A stretch of DNA of 64,000 nucleotides from Pseudorhizobium flavum (GCF_902502825.2 NZ_LR723670.1:1984001-2048000), one strand, 5' to 3'. Shown: positions 29,407 to 38,883, counted from the stretch's first letter. The notes: generated by a model not told the origin, from the letters alone. Made by a program: numbers and translations.

Positions 29407-29435
29407 TATATAGACGGGAGGGGCAACAATGTCAA
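29407..29435 (-). promoter_or_regulatory. consensus sigma70 promoter of cold-shock gene 2
   Basis: On the minus strand a perfect TTGACA (29430-29435), 17-base spacer, TATATA (29407-29412). Predicted start near 29400 gives a 5' leader of about 133 bases. The remaining gap 29436-29544 shows no gene. Confidence 0.75.
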
Positions 29436-29544
29436 CTTCTTGTTATCAGTATACGCAAAATACAACCATCGGATGAGCCTGCGTAAGGCAGTCGCCTCAC
29501 CCGCCATAGAAGCCGGCCAAGCAAGAGAGAAAAGACCGTCGGCG

Positions 29545-29784
29545 CTAGCTGTCGCGACGCGTCAGAGGATAAGCTTCCGCCTCGTAGAGCCATTGCATTT
29601 CCTGTCCCCCGAAGCGGGCCTCGTCCACCTCAAGGATCGATCCCCGAAGCATGGATGGCGGCATGTCCTCGATCGCAAAGCGCAGGGCTTCCGCGACCGT
29701 ATCGAACCTTCTGTACCGGAGGTGACTGGTTCTCTTTACGGTCTTGCAGGGATAGAGACCGGCGCTCGCATTGTAATCAACCAT
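29545..29784 (-). CDS. small conserved hypothetical protein
   Basis: 79 residues (MVDYNASAGLYPCKTVKRTS onward, with TVAEALRFAIEDMPP and a C-terminal QEMQWLYEAEAYPL). Looks like a compact alpha/beta protein. ATG 29784 lies inside the end of the upstream gene (8-base overlap), so translation is probably coupled. No function recognised. Confidence 0.6.
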   Translation of the reverse strand: MVDYNASAGLYPCKTVKRTSHLRYRRFDTVAEALRFAIEDMPPSMLRGSILEVDEARFGGQEMQWLYEAEAYPLTRRDS

Positions 29785-29995
29785 GGGATTGCTGCCTGGC
29801 CGCCGGGCTGAACAGGGCCTTCGAGGCGTCCGCGTGGCCGCGCTTTTCCACACGTTCCTGGCGTTCGTCCTGTTTCGTCTTGCGCATCCGGATCGTCTGC
29901 CGTAGCCGAAATTCTTCCAGTTTGGCAGCATTGCTGCCTGCGGCTGCGGGATGCCTGAACAGGCTTTCCGCAGCATCGCGGGTAATATCAATCAT
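29777..29995 (-). CDS. small basic conserved hypothetical protein
   Basis: 72 residues, helical and charged (AAKLEEFRLRQTIRMRKTKQ). ATG 29995 follows GAGGAAA; the frame is open to 30082 but lacks a better site. First gene of a two-gene unit with 29545-29784. Function unknown. The gap 29996-30236 upstream shows no gene. Confidence 0.6.
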   Translation of the reverse strand: MIDITRDAAESLFRHPAAAGSNAAKLEEFRLRQTIRMRKTKQDERQERVEKRGHADASKALFSPAARQQSHG

Positions 29996-30236
29996 GTTGT
30001 GTTTCCTCAAAGTTGTTGGTGGCACGCGGTATCGTGCCTGCAAGCATCTGCGTAGCCAGAGTTGAACGCGGGCGTTCAGCACTCCGGGACACCCAATCGA
30101 CTGTGATCAGAGGCTTGGGATCCGCTGTATGTGCAACCCCTAGATGGCGACGTTGGAAGCCCATTCAAGACGACGCTGGCGCAATGCGCATGAGTGTCAT
30201 CTCCGACGGGGCGATCAAGCCCACCCGGCGGTGCCG

Positions 30237-30365
30237 TTATTTCTTCTGCCCGGTAGAGGCTGCAAACTTAACCTGCGAACCCTGCGGGGCCACAGTTACC
30301 GGGACACTCTTGTCCTTCTTCGGCTTCCGCGCTTCCTTGTTGCTTCTCATCTGACCCTTGGCCAT
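30237..30365 (-). CDS. 42-residue lysine-rich small protein
   Basis: ATG 30365 follows AGGAGATTTCC. The product of 42 residues begins MAKGQMRSNKEARKPKKDKS and ends KFAASTGQKK; it is strongly basic and probably disordered. The N-terminal MAKGQMRSNKEA motif is one I recall as widespread in Rhizobiales and other alphaproteobacteria. It is too short for most gene callers. Function unknown; nucleic-acid or ribosome association is plausible from charge alone. Confidence 0.65.
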   Translation of the reverse strand: MAKGQMRSNKEARKPKKDKSVPVTVAPQGSQVKFAASTGQKK

Positions 30366-30421
30366 GGAAATCTCCTGAAACTCCTGCTGACGACGGATAT
30401 GCGTGCGGTCCGGGCGGGCAG

Positions 30422-30652
30422 CTAGACTGCCGTTGGCGCAGGCAAGGACGCCGGAGCGACAAGCATCCTGATGGAAAGCGGCACGGACAGCGCCCGTCTG
30501 CCTGCTATCGCCATCCTTATCCGTGGGAAGATGACGGAAGCGGCGCTCGAACTGGCGTCAGATCGCCCGGTCGCGATGTTCTCGCGATAGCCACATCCGC
30601 TGATGCGGACGAGATTGCGCGACAGGGTATATCGGTGAAGGTCGGAAGACAT
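30422..30652 (-). CDS. small hypothetical protein
   Basis: 76 residues. The start is convincing: AAAGGAGG five bases before ATG 30652. The sequence is Ser/Ala/Arg-rich (SGCGYRENIATGRSDAS) without a recognisable fold, so the reading frame is only moderately supported. Same strand as its small neighbours. Confidence 0.45.
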   Translation of the reverse strand: MSSDLHRYTLSRNLVRISGCGYRENIATGRSDASSSAASVIFPRIRMAIAGRRALSVPLSIRMLVAPASLPAPTAV

Positions 30653-30811
30653 CTTGTCCTCCTTTCGTTGGGGCCAGGGTATTCAGCCCCGAAGCAGCAG
30701 CGCCCTTGAGTTTGGCTGCTGACGAGTCACTTTGCGCCCTTTGACCCGTGAAAGCAACTTATATCACCACAACCCCAAGGGCGGAGAGAGCCGCAGACCA
30801 ATTGCTTCGCT

Positions 30812-31219
30812 TCAGGCCGCGCAGGCATCGCAAAGGCCACGGATCTCGATCGTCGTCTTGGCCGGCTTGAACTTCCGCTGTCGAGCCCAGTCGTCGAGCC
30901 TATGGTCGACGGCGTGGTCGTGGAACTCGACCACATGGCCGCAGCTCTCGCAGATCGCGAAGGCAACGGTGCCATGGCCGTGGCCGCCGCAGCAATCCTT
31001 CTCCTGGTGCGCACAGGCAACGAAGGCGTTGAGGCTTTCCAGCCGGTGAACCACGCCGCGCTCCAGGAGCTTGTCCAGCGCACGATAAACCTGCAGGGGC
31101 GCCCGGAAGCCGTGCTCGCGCAGCTTGTCGAGAATGGTATAGGCGCTGAGCGGAGCATCCGACCGCGACAAGACGTCTAAGACCAGCGACTGGTTCTTGG
31201 TCAAGGCGGGAGCGGTCAT
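30812..31219 (-). CDS. zur: zinc uptake regulator Zur (Fur family)
   Basis: 135-residue Fur-family repressor. An N-terminal winged helix (YTILDKLREHGFRAPLQVYR) is followed by zinc/structural motifs CCGGHGHG, CESCGHVVEFHDHAVDH and the C-terminal CDAC. With Zn(II) it should shut off zinc import. Its start overlaps the znuB stop by four bases, so it is the last gene of znuC-znuB-zur and is likely self-controlled through the operators at 32980-33014. Confidence 0.93.
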   Translation of the reverse strand: MTAPALTKNQSLVLDVLSRSDAPLSAYTILDKLREHGFRAPLQVYRALDKLLERGVVHRLESLNAFVACAHQEKDCCGGHGHGTVAFAICESCGHVVEFHDHAVDHRLDDWARQRKFKPAKTTIEIRGLCDACAA

Positions 31220-32037
31220 GATCGAAGTCCTCCGGTATTGGCGTCCGCCCCGGCGCGGTTGAACGGCAACAGGCTGACGATGAAAAGCAGCAGCGCGGCA
31301 ACCACGATCGATGGCCCGGACGGCGTGTCGTAATGTAGGGATCCGAACAGCCCTCCTGCAACCGCCAGCGCCCCGATCAACGAGGCGAAGACCGCCATCC
31401 GCTCCGGACTCGCGGAAAACCGGCGTGCGGTGGCGGCCGGAATGATCAGCAGCGACGTGATCAGCAGGATGCCGACGATCTTCATCGCGATCGCGATCAC
31501 CAGCGCCATCATCAGCATGAAGAGAAGCCGCGCCCGCTCCGGCTTCAGTCCCTCAGCTTCCGCGACGTCCTCGCTGATGGTGGAGGCGACCAGCGGGCGC
31601 CAGAGCCAGACGACCGCGGCGAGCACAACCAGTCCGCCGCCCCAGATCAGTGCGATGTCCTGACGAGTGACCGCGAGGATATCGCCGAACAGGAAGGCCA
31701 TGAGGTCGATTCTGACCCAGCTCATGAAGGCGACAAGAACGAGCCCGATGGCGAGCGTGGAATGGGAGAGGATGCCGAGCAGCGCGTCCGCGGAAAGAGC
31801 CTGACGACGCTGCAGGACGAGCAGGATGAGTGACACGACGACAGCAACCGCAAAGACGCTGACCATCAGGTTGAGCGAGAAGAGCAGCGACAAGGCGACC
31901 CCGAGAAGCGCTGAATGCGCCATGGTGTCGCCGAAATAAGCCATCCGCCGCCAGACGACGAAGCAGCCGAGCGGACCGGTTGTCACCGCCACGCCGATAC
32001 CCGCGAACAGTGCGCGGACGAAGAAGTCGTCAAGCAT
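31216..32037 (-). CDS. znuB: zinc ABC transporter permease ZnuB
   Basis: 273-residue inner-membrane permease of the ABC-3 (metal) family, with about eight membrane helices. It starts MLDDFFVRALFAGIGVA and contains GCFVVWRRMAYFGDTMAHSALLG, the family signature. ATG 32037 overlaps the znuC end by eight bases. The longer open frame upstream is the His-codon tail of znuC read in another frame. Confidence 0.94.
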   Translation of the reverse strand: MLDDFFVRALFAGIGVAVTTGPLGCFVVWRRMAYFGDTMAHSALLGVALSLLFSLNLMVSVFAVAVVVSLILLVLQRRQALSADALLGILSHSTLAIGLVLVAFMSWVRIDLMAFLFGDILAVTRQDIALIWGGGLVVLAAVVWLWRPLVASTISEDVAEAEGLKPERARLLFMLMMALVIAIAMKIVGILLITSLLIIPAATARRFSASPERMAVFASLIGALAVAGGLFGSLHYDTPSGPSIVVAALLLFIVSLLPFNRAGADANTGGLRS

Positions 32038-32941
32038 GGCGCGCCGCCTCCCCGTCCTGGCTGCCGTGGTCGTGGCTGTGGTGACCGTGACCGTGATCGT
32101 GAGCATGACCTTGTTGGTCGTGATCGTGGTGATGATGGCCGTCTTCGGGATGGCAGTGTTCGGTGATCGAACCGTCGCCGTGCAGGACACGGCCGTCAGG
32201 CAGATGCGTGTGGTCGTGCTGGTGGCTGTAGAGTGCCAGCCCGCGGGCATTGGCACCGAAGAGCCGCTGATAGTCCTCGCTGCGGCTGACGCTGTCGGGC
32301 GTGCCGCGGCAGCAGACATGGCCGTTCAGGCAGATCACGGTGTCAGTCGCCGCCATCACCATATGCAGGTCGTGAGAGATGAGCAGGATGCCGCAGCCGG
32401 TCGCATCGCGGATCTGGCGGATAAGGTCGTAGAGCGCCGTCTCGCCCGCAAAATCGACTCCCTGCACCGGCTCGTCGAGAACGAGCAGATCAGGCTTTCG
32501 AGCGATGGCGCGGGCCAGTAATGCCCGCTGGAATTCTCCGCCCGAAAGATGGCGCACCTCTGCATTGATCAGATGGGAGATGCCGGTTGCCGACAGAGCG
32601 GCAGTCAGATCGGCGTCCGTCAGCGTGTTGGTCAGACGCATCAGCCGGCGGACCGATAGCGGCATGGTCCAGTCGATCGAGAGCTTCTGCGGCACGTAAC
32701 CAATGCGAAGGTCGCCAGCGCGGGCGACTGTGCCCTCGCTGGGATGCAGCACCCCGGTCACGAGCTTTGCGGTCGTCGATTTGCCGGCGCCGTTCGGGCC
32801 GATTAGCGTGAGGATTTCGCCGCGGCTGATCGAAAGATCGACGCCCCGCACCAGCCAGCGTCCATTGCGCTGGATCCCCGCCCTCTGCAGGTCGACGAGT
32901 TGATTGCGGCCCTGCGAACCGCTCTTGTCTTGCATCAGCAT
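32030..32941 (-). CDS. znuC: zinc ABC transporter ATPase ZnuC
   Basis: 303 residues. Walker A GPNGAGKST, ABC signature LSGGEFQRALLARAI, Walker B LLVLDEPVQGVD and H-loop LISHDLHMV. The last ~65 residues form a His/Asp-rich tail (HHHHDHDQQGHAHDHGHGHH), a probable metal-buffering extension. ATG 32941 or 32935 can start it. Divergent from znuA across the Zur operators. Confidence 0.94.
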   Translation of the reverse strand: MLMQDKSGSQGRNQLVDLQRAGIQRNGRWLVRGVDLSISRGEILTLIGPNGAGKSTTAKLVTGVLHPSEGTVARAGDLRIGYVPQKLSIDWTMPLSVRRLMRLTNTLTDADLTAALSATGISHLINAEVRHLSGGEFQRALLARAIARKPDLLVLDEPVQGVDFAGETALYDLIRQIRDATGCGILLISHDLHMVMAATDTVICLNGHVCCRGTPDSVSRSEDYQRLFGANARGLALYSHQHDHTHLPDGRVLHGDGSITEHCHPEDGHHHHDHDQQGHAHDHGHGHHSHDHGSQDGEAARHA

Positions 32942-32979
32942 CTTTTTCTCGCGCCCGGTTGCCTGCCGCTATGACACAC

Positions 32980-32992
32980 GTTATAGCATAAC
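32980..32992. promoter_or_regulatory. candidate Zur operator 1
   Basis: Perfect palindrome GTTAT-AGC-ATAAC, 39 bases before the znuC start, in the AT-rich divergent promoter region. Confidence 0.6.
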
Positions 32993-33001
32993 GCAACTTA
33001 T

Positions 33002-33014
33002 GTAATAACATTAC
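33002..33014. promoter_or_regulatory. candidate Zur operator 2
   Basis: Perfect palindrome GTAAT-AAC-ATTAC, 32 bases before the znuA start, two helical turns from operator 1. The AT-rich inverted-repeat form fits known Zur boxes. Confidence 0.6.
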
Positions 33015-33045
33015 ATTCCCCTACAAGCCTGACAAGGAAGTCACT

Positions 33046-34026
33046 ATGCAAGCTAGCGCCCTTCTCCTAGCCAGTTCCATGCTCCTCTCGGCCTCGGCAG
33101 CCTCGGCTGCGCCGGAGGTCGTCGTCTCGATCAAGCCGATCCACTCGCTGGTCGCTTCCATCATGAAGGGTGTCGGTGAGCCGAAGCTGATTGTGGAAGG
33201 TGCTGCCTCGCCCCATACCTTCACGATGAAACCCTCCAATGCCCGGACCGTCGAGGGCGCCGACATGGTTTTCTGGATGGGACCCGGCATGGAGGCCTTC
33301 CTGAAGAAGCCGCTAGAGGCGCTGGCGTCTGACGCGACCGTCGTCGAACTCGACGATGCGGAAGGCCTGACCAAGCTGCCATTCCGAGAAGGCGGCGCCT
33401 TCGAGGCACATGAGCATGACGATGAGGGCCACGGCCACGATCATGAGGAGACGGCGGAGGACGACCACGCCGGCGAGGCGGCGGAAGACCATCAACATGA
33501 TCACGGCGAGTTTGATACCCACCTCTGGCTCGACCCGATGAATGCCAAGGCCATGGCTGCTGCGATCGAAAAGGCCCTCGCCGAAGCGGATCCGGAGAAC
33601 GCGGAGGCATATGCCGCCAACATGGTTTCGCTCAACGGCAGGATCGATGCGCTCGACAAGGAGATCGCTGAGACAATTGCGCCGGTGAAGGACAAGCCGT
33701 TCATCGTTTTCCACGATGCCTACCAGTATTTTGAGGACCACTACGGCGTGCGCGTCGTCGGTTCGGTCACTGTCTCTCCGGAAGTGGTGCCAGGGGCTGA
33801 ACGGGTGCAGGAGATCCGTCAGAAGGTGCAGGAGCTTGACGCCGCCTGCGTCTTTGCTGAGCCTCAGTTCGAGCCGAAGCTGATCCAGGTGGTGACCGAA
33901 GGCACAGAGGCCCGCTCGGGCACGCTGGATCCCGAGGGTGCCACGCTGAAAGAGGGCCCGGATCTCTATCTCGACCTGATGCGATCGATAGCGACAAACC
34001 TCAAGGCCTGCCTGTCCGGCGCTTAA
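33046..34026 (+). CDS. znuA: zinc-binding periplasmic protein ZnuA
   Basis: 326-residue cluster A-I metal-binding protein. Signal peptide to about residue 21. Zinc ligands include His33 (KPIHSL), His57 and His159 (DTHLWLDP). A His/Asp/Glu-rich flexible loop spans residues ~122-153 (HEHDDEGHGHDHEE onward), typical of ZnuA and absent from manganese homologues. ATG 33046 follows AAGGAAG. Single gene with its own terminator, divergent from znuCB-zur. Confidence 0.95.
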   Translation: MQASALLLASSMLLSASAASAAPEVVVSIKPIHSLVASIMKGVGEPKLIVEGAASPHTFTMKPSNARTVEGADMVFWMGPGMEAFLKKPLEALASDATVVELDDAEGLTKLPFREGGAFEAHEHDDEGHGHDHEETAEDDHAGEAAEDHQHDHGEFDTHLWLDPMNAKAMAAAIEKALAEADPENAEAYAANMVSLNGRIDALDKEIAETIAPVKDKPFIVFHDAYQYFEDHYGVRVVGSVTVSPEVVPGAERVQEIRQKVQELDAACVFAEPQFEPKLIQVVTEGTEARSGTLDPEGATLKEGPDLYLDLMRSIATNLKACLSGA

Positions 34027-34050
34027 AGCAGACGGCAGACTAATCGGGTG

Positions 34051-34076
34051 AAGGGCGGCCGCTGCCGCCCTTTTGA
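34051..34076 (+). terminator. terminator of znuA
   Basis: AAGGGCGGC, loop CGCT, GCCGCCCTT followed by TT. Confidence 0.85.
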
Positions 34077-34133
34077 TTTATCTCACCAACCGGTGATGTA
34101 GTGAATGCAGCGGTTTATTCGTCGACGTTGATA

Positions 34134-35753
34134 TTAACTCCAGCCCTCCAGCGCATGGTAGACGAAGCGACTGAAGTCCGCCGGCCTTGCCCGTCCCGAG
34201 GTGTCGAAGGCGAAGACTCCTGCAAAGGCACCGGTAAACGAGCCGTGTTCGCCCCGGCCGCCCTCATCGGAGATGACGCCTGCATCAAGTGCGGGCCCGA
34301 GTGCCTGCCAATCGTTGCTGCCGCCAGCCCGCCAGGCGAACTGCAGGTCATTGTCGCGGATCTCCATGGCCAGATCGACCGGGCCGTCCGGGATCGCCAC
34401 GCCGCTGTCGGCCGGAAAGATCATCCGGCCGTGCGGAAAATCGCCCGGGCAGGAGAAGATCGTGACCACACGGCCAAGCTTTTCGTGAAGCGTCACCACC
34501 ACGGCGTGGAACTTGTGCCGGTTGTAGTAATGCGTCAGCCCCGCCACCTGCTGATAGGTGTCGGGAGAGAAGTCGACGGTCGTCTCAGTGCGGAAGGAGT
34601 GGTGCTCCTGCCGCCGCGCGACCAGCGCCTGCTCGAACCACGAGCCGATGCTTTCACGCCCGTGAAGGCGCAGATGACCCGGCCGCTCGGAAAGGCTGAA
34701 GAGACGCTCCGGCTGTGGTGTGCGCAGCCACTGGAATTCCATCGGCAGCGGTCCCGGCTCGAACCGGGTCTCGATGCGCGACGCCTTTTCGTGCCGCTCG
34801 ACATCTACTGGCGCCGGGACATCGACCTCCGGAACAACACCGCCCTGGGCGAGATAGAGCCAGTCGTCCTCCCAGATGCACTTCTGCAGAGCCGTCTCGC
34901 GACCGAGTGTGCAGCGCCGTTTCGGCCGCATCGGACGGCCGCAGAGATGGGTATGATAGGCCTGCCCATCCGGGGTCTCAACATACTGCCCATGCCCTGC
35001 CCGCTGCAGGACGGCATTCGGAGCATCCTTGGACGTGATGAGATGCATGTTCGGATGCATTTCGTAAGGACCGTCGATAGCGCGCGACCGAGCCATGGTG
35101 ACGGCGTGGTCGTAGCCGGTACCGCCTTCGGCGGTCGTCAGGTAGTACCAGCCATTGCGCTTGAAGAGATGCGGCCCCTCGACCAGACCGAGGGGGCTGC
35201 CGGCAAAGATGTTCTTGATCGGCCCCTTAAGCGACTTCGTCCCGGCATCCCATTCCTGCAGCAGGATACCGTCGAAGGCGGGGCTTTTCGGCGCGCCACC
35301 ATAGCTTTCCGTGCGGTGGTTCCACTGCATGTTGACAAACCACTTGCGGCCGTCATCGTCATGGAAGAGCGACGGGTCGAAGCCGGAGGAGTTCACATAG
35401 ACGGGGTCCGACCACTCCCCTTCGATAGTCGGCGAGGTGACGATGTAGTTGTGGGCGTCCTTGAAGTTGCCGTCATAGCGCTTGACGTCGGTATAGACGA
35501 GCCAGAACAAGCCGTCGGCATAGGAGAGACAGGGCGCCCAGATGCCGCAGCTGTCAGGATTGCCGCGCATGTCGAGCTGGCTTGCCCGCTCCAGCGGCCG
35601 GCGCACCAGCGTCCAGTTCACCAGGTCCCGCGAATGATGGATCTGCACCCCGGGATACCATTCGAAGGTGGAGGTGGCGATGTAGTAATCCGCACCGACG
35701 CGGCAGATCGACGGGTCGGGGTTGAAGCCCGGCAGGATCGGGTTGCGGATCAT
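34134..35753 (-). CDS. glycoside hydrolase family 43 (beta-xylosidase/arabinofuranosidase type)
   Basis: 539 residues, no signal peptide, so cytoplasmic. The five-bladed propeller has the catalytic triad: base Asp13 (FNPDPSI), Asp126 (GFDPSLF) and acid Glu192 (GLVEGPHLF). A C-terminal beta-sandwich (~350-539, LTHYYNRHKFHAVVV) matches XynB-type GH43 enzymes. It would release terminal xylose or arabinose from imported oligosaccharides. Start ATG 35753 follows GGGAGGAGAGACATC. Last gene of the nine-gene sugar operon. Confidence 0.9.
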   Translation of the reverse strand: MIRNPILPGFNPDPSICRVGADYYIATSTFEWYPGVQIHHSRDLVNWTLVRRPLERASQLDMRGNPDSCGIWAPCLSYADGLFWLVYTDVKRYDGNFKDAHNYIVTSPTIEGEWSDPVYVNSSGFDPSLFHDDDGRKWFVNMQWNHRTESYGGAPKSPAFDGILLQEWDAGTKSLKGPIKNIFAGSPLGLVEGPHLFKRNGWYYLTTAEGGTGYDHAVTMARSRAIDGPYEMHPNMHLITSKDAPNAVLQRAGHGQYVETPDGQAYHTHLCGRPMRPKRRCTLGRETALQKCIWEDDWLYLAQGGVVPEVDVPAPVDVERHEKASRIETRFEPGPLPMEFQWLRTPQPERLFSLSERPGHLRLHGRESIGSWFEQALVARRQEHHSFRTETTVDFSPDTYQQVAGLTHYYNRHKFHAVVVTLHEKLGRVVTIFSCPGDFPHGRMIFPADSGVAIPDGPVDLAMEIRDNDLQFAWRAGGSNDWQALGPALDAGVISDEGGRGEHGSFTGAFAGVFAFDTSGRARPADFSRFVYHALEGWS

Positions 35754-35813
35754 GATGTCTCTCCTCCCATAGGTCGTGCCCGGCAGCTCCCCGCCGGGCG
35801 CCTTTCGCCGACG

Positions 35814-36857
<1,044 letters not shown>

Positions 36858-36920
36858 GACATCCTCCTTCTGTCCTGAATGCGGTGCGGGTGCGATGCCC
36901 CGCACCGCATACTTAGCGGA

Positions 36921-38054
36921 TCAGCGCAGCAGCGCCAGCGCCTCGTCAATGCCGAGCGGCTCCGGCTGTGTGCAGGTGGTGGTCATCTCGATGAACCGCC
37001 CTTCCTCGCCCGACTTCAGGATCGAGGTAAGCACGTCAATGCCATGCAGCGAGCGGTCGAGGGAGCAGCGCGGGTCGCGCTTCTCGATCAGCGCCGTCGC
37101 CATGTCAGCCAAGCCGGCGGTCCGATAATTCGCACGAGGGCCGCTCGGGTGCTCCTGGTTGGCCTTGGAGAACGGATGGTCCCAAACGGGCAGCGGCTTG
37201 ATGTCCTTGTCACGGCCGGAGGCTTCCACGAGACCGCCGAAGAAGTTCGGATCGGGAACGTAAAGCGATCCCTCGGTGCCGTAGAGCTCCATGTTGGCAT
37301 GACGGTGGGACCAGACGTCCCAGCTCGCCGACATGGTGATCGTCGCACCGTTCACGAACTCCAGCAGCGCATGGATGTTCGTCGGCGTCTCGACCGGTAT
37401 CGTCTGGCCCGCGAGCGGCTGGCTGGTGATCGTGCGGGTCGGGTTTGCCATGGAGGTGAGTGCTGCGACGCGCTTCACCGGTCCGATCAGGTTGATGAGG
37501 TTCGCTACATAATACGGACCGAGGTCGAGGATCGGCCCCCCCCCCTTGAGGAAAAAGAAGCCGGGATTGGGATGCCACATTTCCATGCCGGGGCTCATCA
37601 CATGGCAGGTGCCGGAGGTGATGCGCCCGACGCCGTCCTCGTCGACATACTTGCGGGCCAGCTGGTGCGCGCCGCCGAGGAAGGTGTCCGGTGCGCAGCC
37701 GATGGCAAGGTTCTTCGCCTTGGCGATCCGCCGCAGTTCCTCGCCTTCTTCCAGCGACAGAACCAGCGGTTTTTCCGAGTAGACGTGCTTGCCGGCTTCG
37801 AGGATCGCCTTGGAGACGCGGAAATGCGCGTCCGGGATCGTTAGGTTGACGATGACGTCCAGCTCGTCATTCGCGAGCAGATCTTCGATCGTCTGCGCCT
37901 TCACCCCGTATTCCTTCGCCCGCAATTGAGCGGCTTCCGGATTGAGGTCGGCGCAGGCGAGCATCTTGATGCCCTTGAACAGCGGCGCCAGCGCCAGGTA
38001 GGTGATGGAGATATTGCCGCATCCGATGATGCCGACGCCGAGTTCCTTGGCCAT
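36921..38054 (-). CDS. Gfo/Idh/MocA-family oxidoreductase
   Basis: 377 residues. Rossmann motif GIIGCGNIS at residues ~8-16, the family signature YSEKPLVLS, and the C-terminal substrate domain with FFFLKGGGPILDLGPYYV. Members oxidise sugars at C1, C2 or C3 with NAD(P). Start ATG 38054 follows GGAG. Next to a sugar-isomerase/epimerase gene, the pair resembles YcjS/YcjR, which act through 3-keto glucosides (inference). A run of ten G encodes the KGGGP motif (37536-37545). Confidence 0.9.
   Translation of the reverse strand: MAKELGVGIIGCGNISITYLALAPLFKGIKMLACADLNPEAAQLRAKEYGVKAQTIEDLLANDELDVIVNLTIPDAHFRVSKAILEAGKHVYSEKPLVLSLEEGEELRRIAKAKNLAIGCAPDTFLGGAHQLARKYVDEDGVGRITSGTCHVMSPGMEMWHPNPGFFFLKGGGPILDLGPYYVANLINLIGPVKRVAALTSMANPTRTITSQPLAGQTIPVETPTNIHALLEFVNGATITMSASWDVWSHRHANMELYGTEGSLYVPDPNFFGGLVEASGRDKDIKPLPVWDHPFSKANQEHPSGPRANYRTAGLADMATALIEKRDPRCSLDRSLHGIDVLTSILKSGEEGRFIEMTTTCTQPEPLGIDEALALLR
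37536..37545 (+). repeat. homopolymer C10 (G10 on the coding strand)
   Basis: Ten consecutive C on the plus strand inside the Gfo/Idh gene; on the coding strand they encode Gly-Gly-Gly plus the flanking G. A slippage-prone tract. Confidence 0.9.
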
Positions 38055-38079
38055 GTGGGGCTCCGAAAATGCTGGGGTA

Positions 38080-38844
38080 TCAGTATGTCTTGAAGGCTGC
38101 GATCGAGCGGGAGATCAGCCGTTCCAAGTCGTTGGGGTTATCGTGCTCGACGATGAAGTGCTTCGCGGGCGTCTTCTCGCGTAGCGCCGCCATCAGGCCC
38201 TTCCAGTCCACGGTCCCGTGGCCCACATCGGCCCAGCCATCCTCGTCCGTATTTTCACCGGCACGCGCGATGTCCTTGACGTGGACAGCGGTAATGCGGT
38301 CGCCGTAGCGGTCGATCCAGACCATCGGGTCGGCGCCGCCGCGGATGACCCAGGCGATGTCGGCTTCCCAGGCGAGATCCGGGCCGCCTTCAAGGATCTG
38401 CTCCTGCGCGGTCGTACCGTCTTCCAGCGTCTTGAACTCGAAGTCGTGATTGTGCCAGCCGAAGGTGTAGCCGGCGTCCTTGTAGCGCTTGCCGGCTTCC
38501 GACAGACGCTTGCCGAACGCGCGCCAGCCGGCGGCATCCGTAGGGCGCTGATCCGCCACGAGATGCGGGCAGTAGATCGCTTCCATGCCGAGCGTCTTCG
38601 CGATCAGCAGGGCCTGCTCCGGCTGCTTCTCGAGAAGATCAAGCCCGAAGTGACCCGTCGGCATGGTCAGGCCATTGGCGTCGAGATTGGCCTTGATCGC
38701 CTTCAACTGGCTTTCGTCCATGCTCGCATAGAGGCCGCCATAACCTTCGACTTCCGCATAACCGGCCTTACCGAGCGTGGTGAGCGTATCGGCGAGCGGC
38801 GGGAAATTGCGCGCGCTATAGAGCTGGAAACCGAGTTTCGTCAT
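38080..38844 (-). CDS. sugar phosphate isomerase/epimerase-like TIM barrel
   Basis: 254 residues, xylose isomerase-like barrel. Metal-site residues are in TFGWHNHDFEF, WEADIAWVIRGG, ITAVHVKDIA and FIVEHDNPNDLERL. The start chosen is ATG 38844, six bases after GGAGG; ATG 38850 would abut the Shine-Dalgarno directly. Homologues next to Gfo/Idh genes (YcjR, inositol IolE/IolI, 3-keto-sugar epimerases) act on keto-sugars, the likely role here. Confidence 0.88.
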   Translation of the reverse strand: MTKLGFQLYSARNFPPLADTLTTLGKAGYAEVEGYGGLYASMDESQLKAIKANLDANGLTMPTGHFGLDLLEKQPEQALLIAKTLGMEAIYCPHLVADQRPTDAAGWRAFGKRLSEAGKRYKDAGYTFGWHNHDFEFKTLEDGTTAQEQILEGGPDLAWEADIAWVIRGGADPMVWIDRYGDRITAVHVKDIARAGENTDEDGWADVGHGTVDWKGLMAALREKTPAKHFIVEHDNPNDLERLISRSIAAFKTY

Positions 38845-38883
38845 GTCCATCCTCCTGGGCCGGCGGCCCTTCTGCTGAAAGGT

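Noticed and set aside
29429..29476. 15-codon open frame behind a GGGAGGGG sequence
   Set aside because: It lies between the -35 and -10 of the opposite-strand cold-shock promoter and upstream of it; the purine run is part of the promoter spacer.
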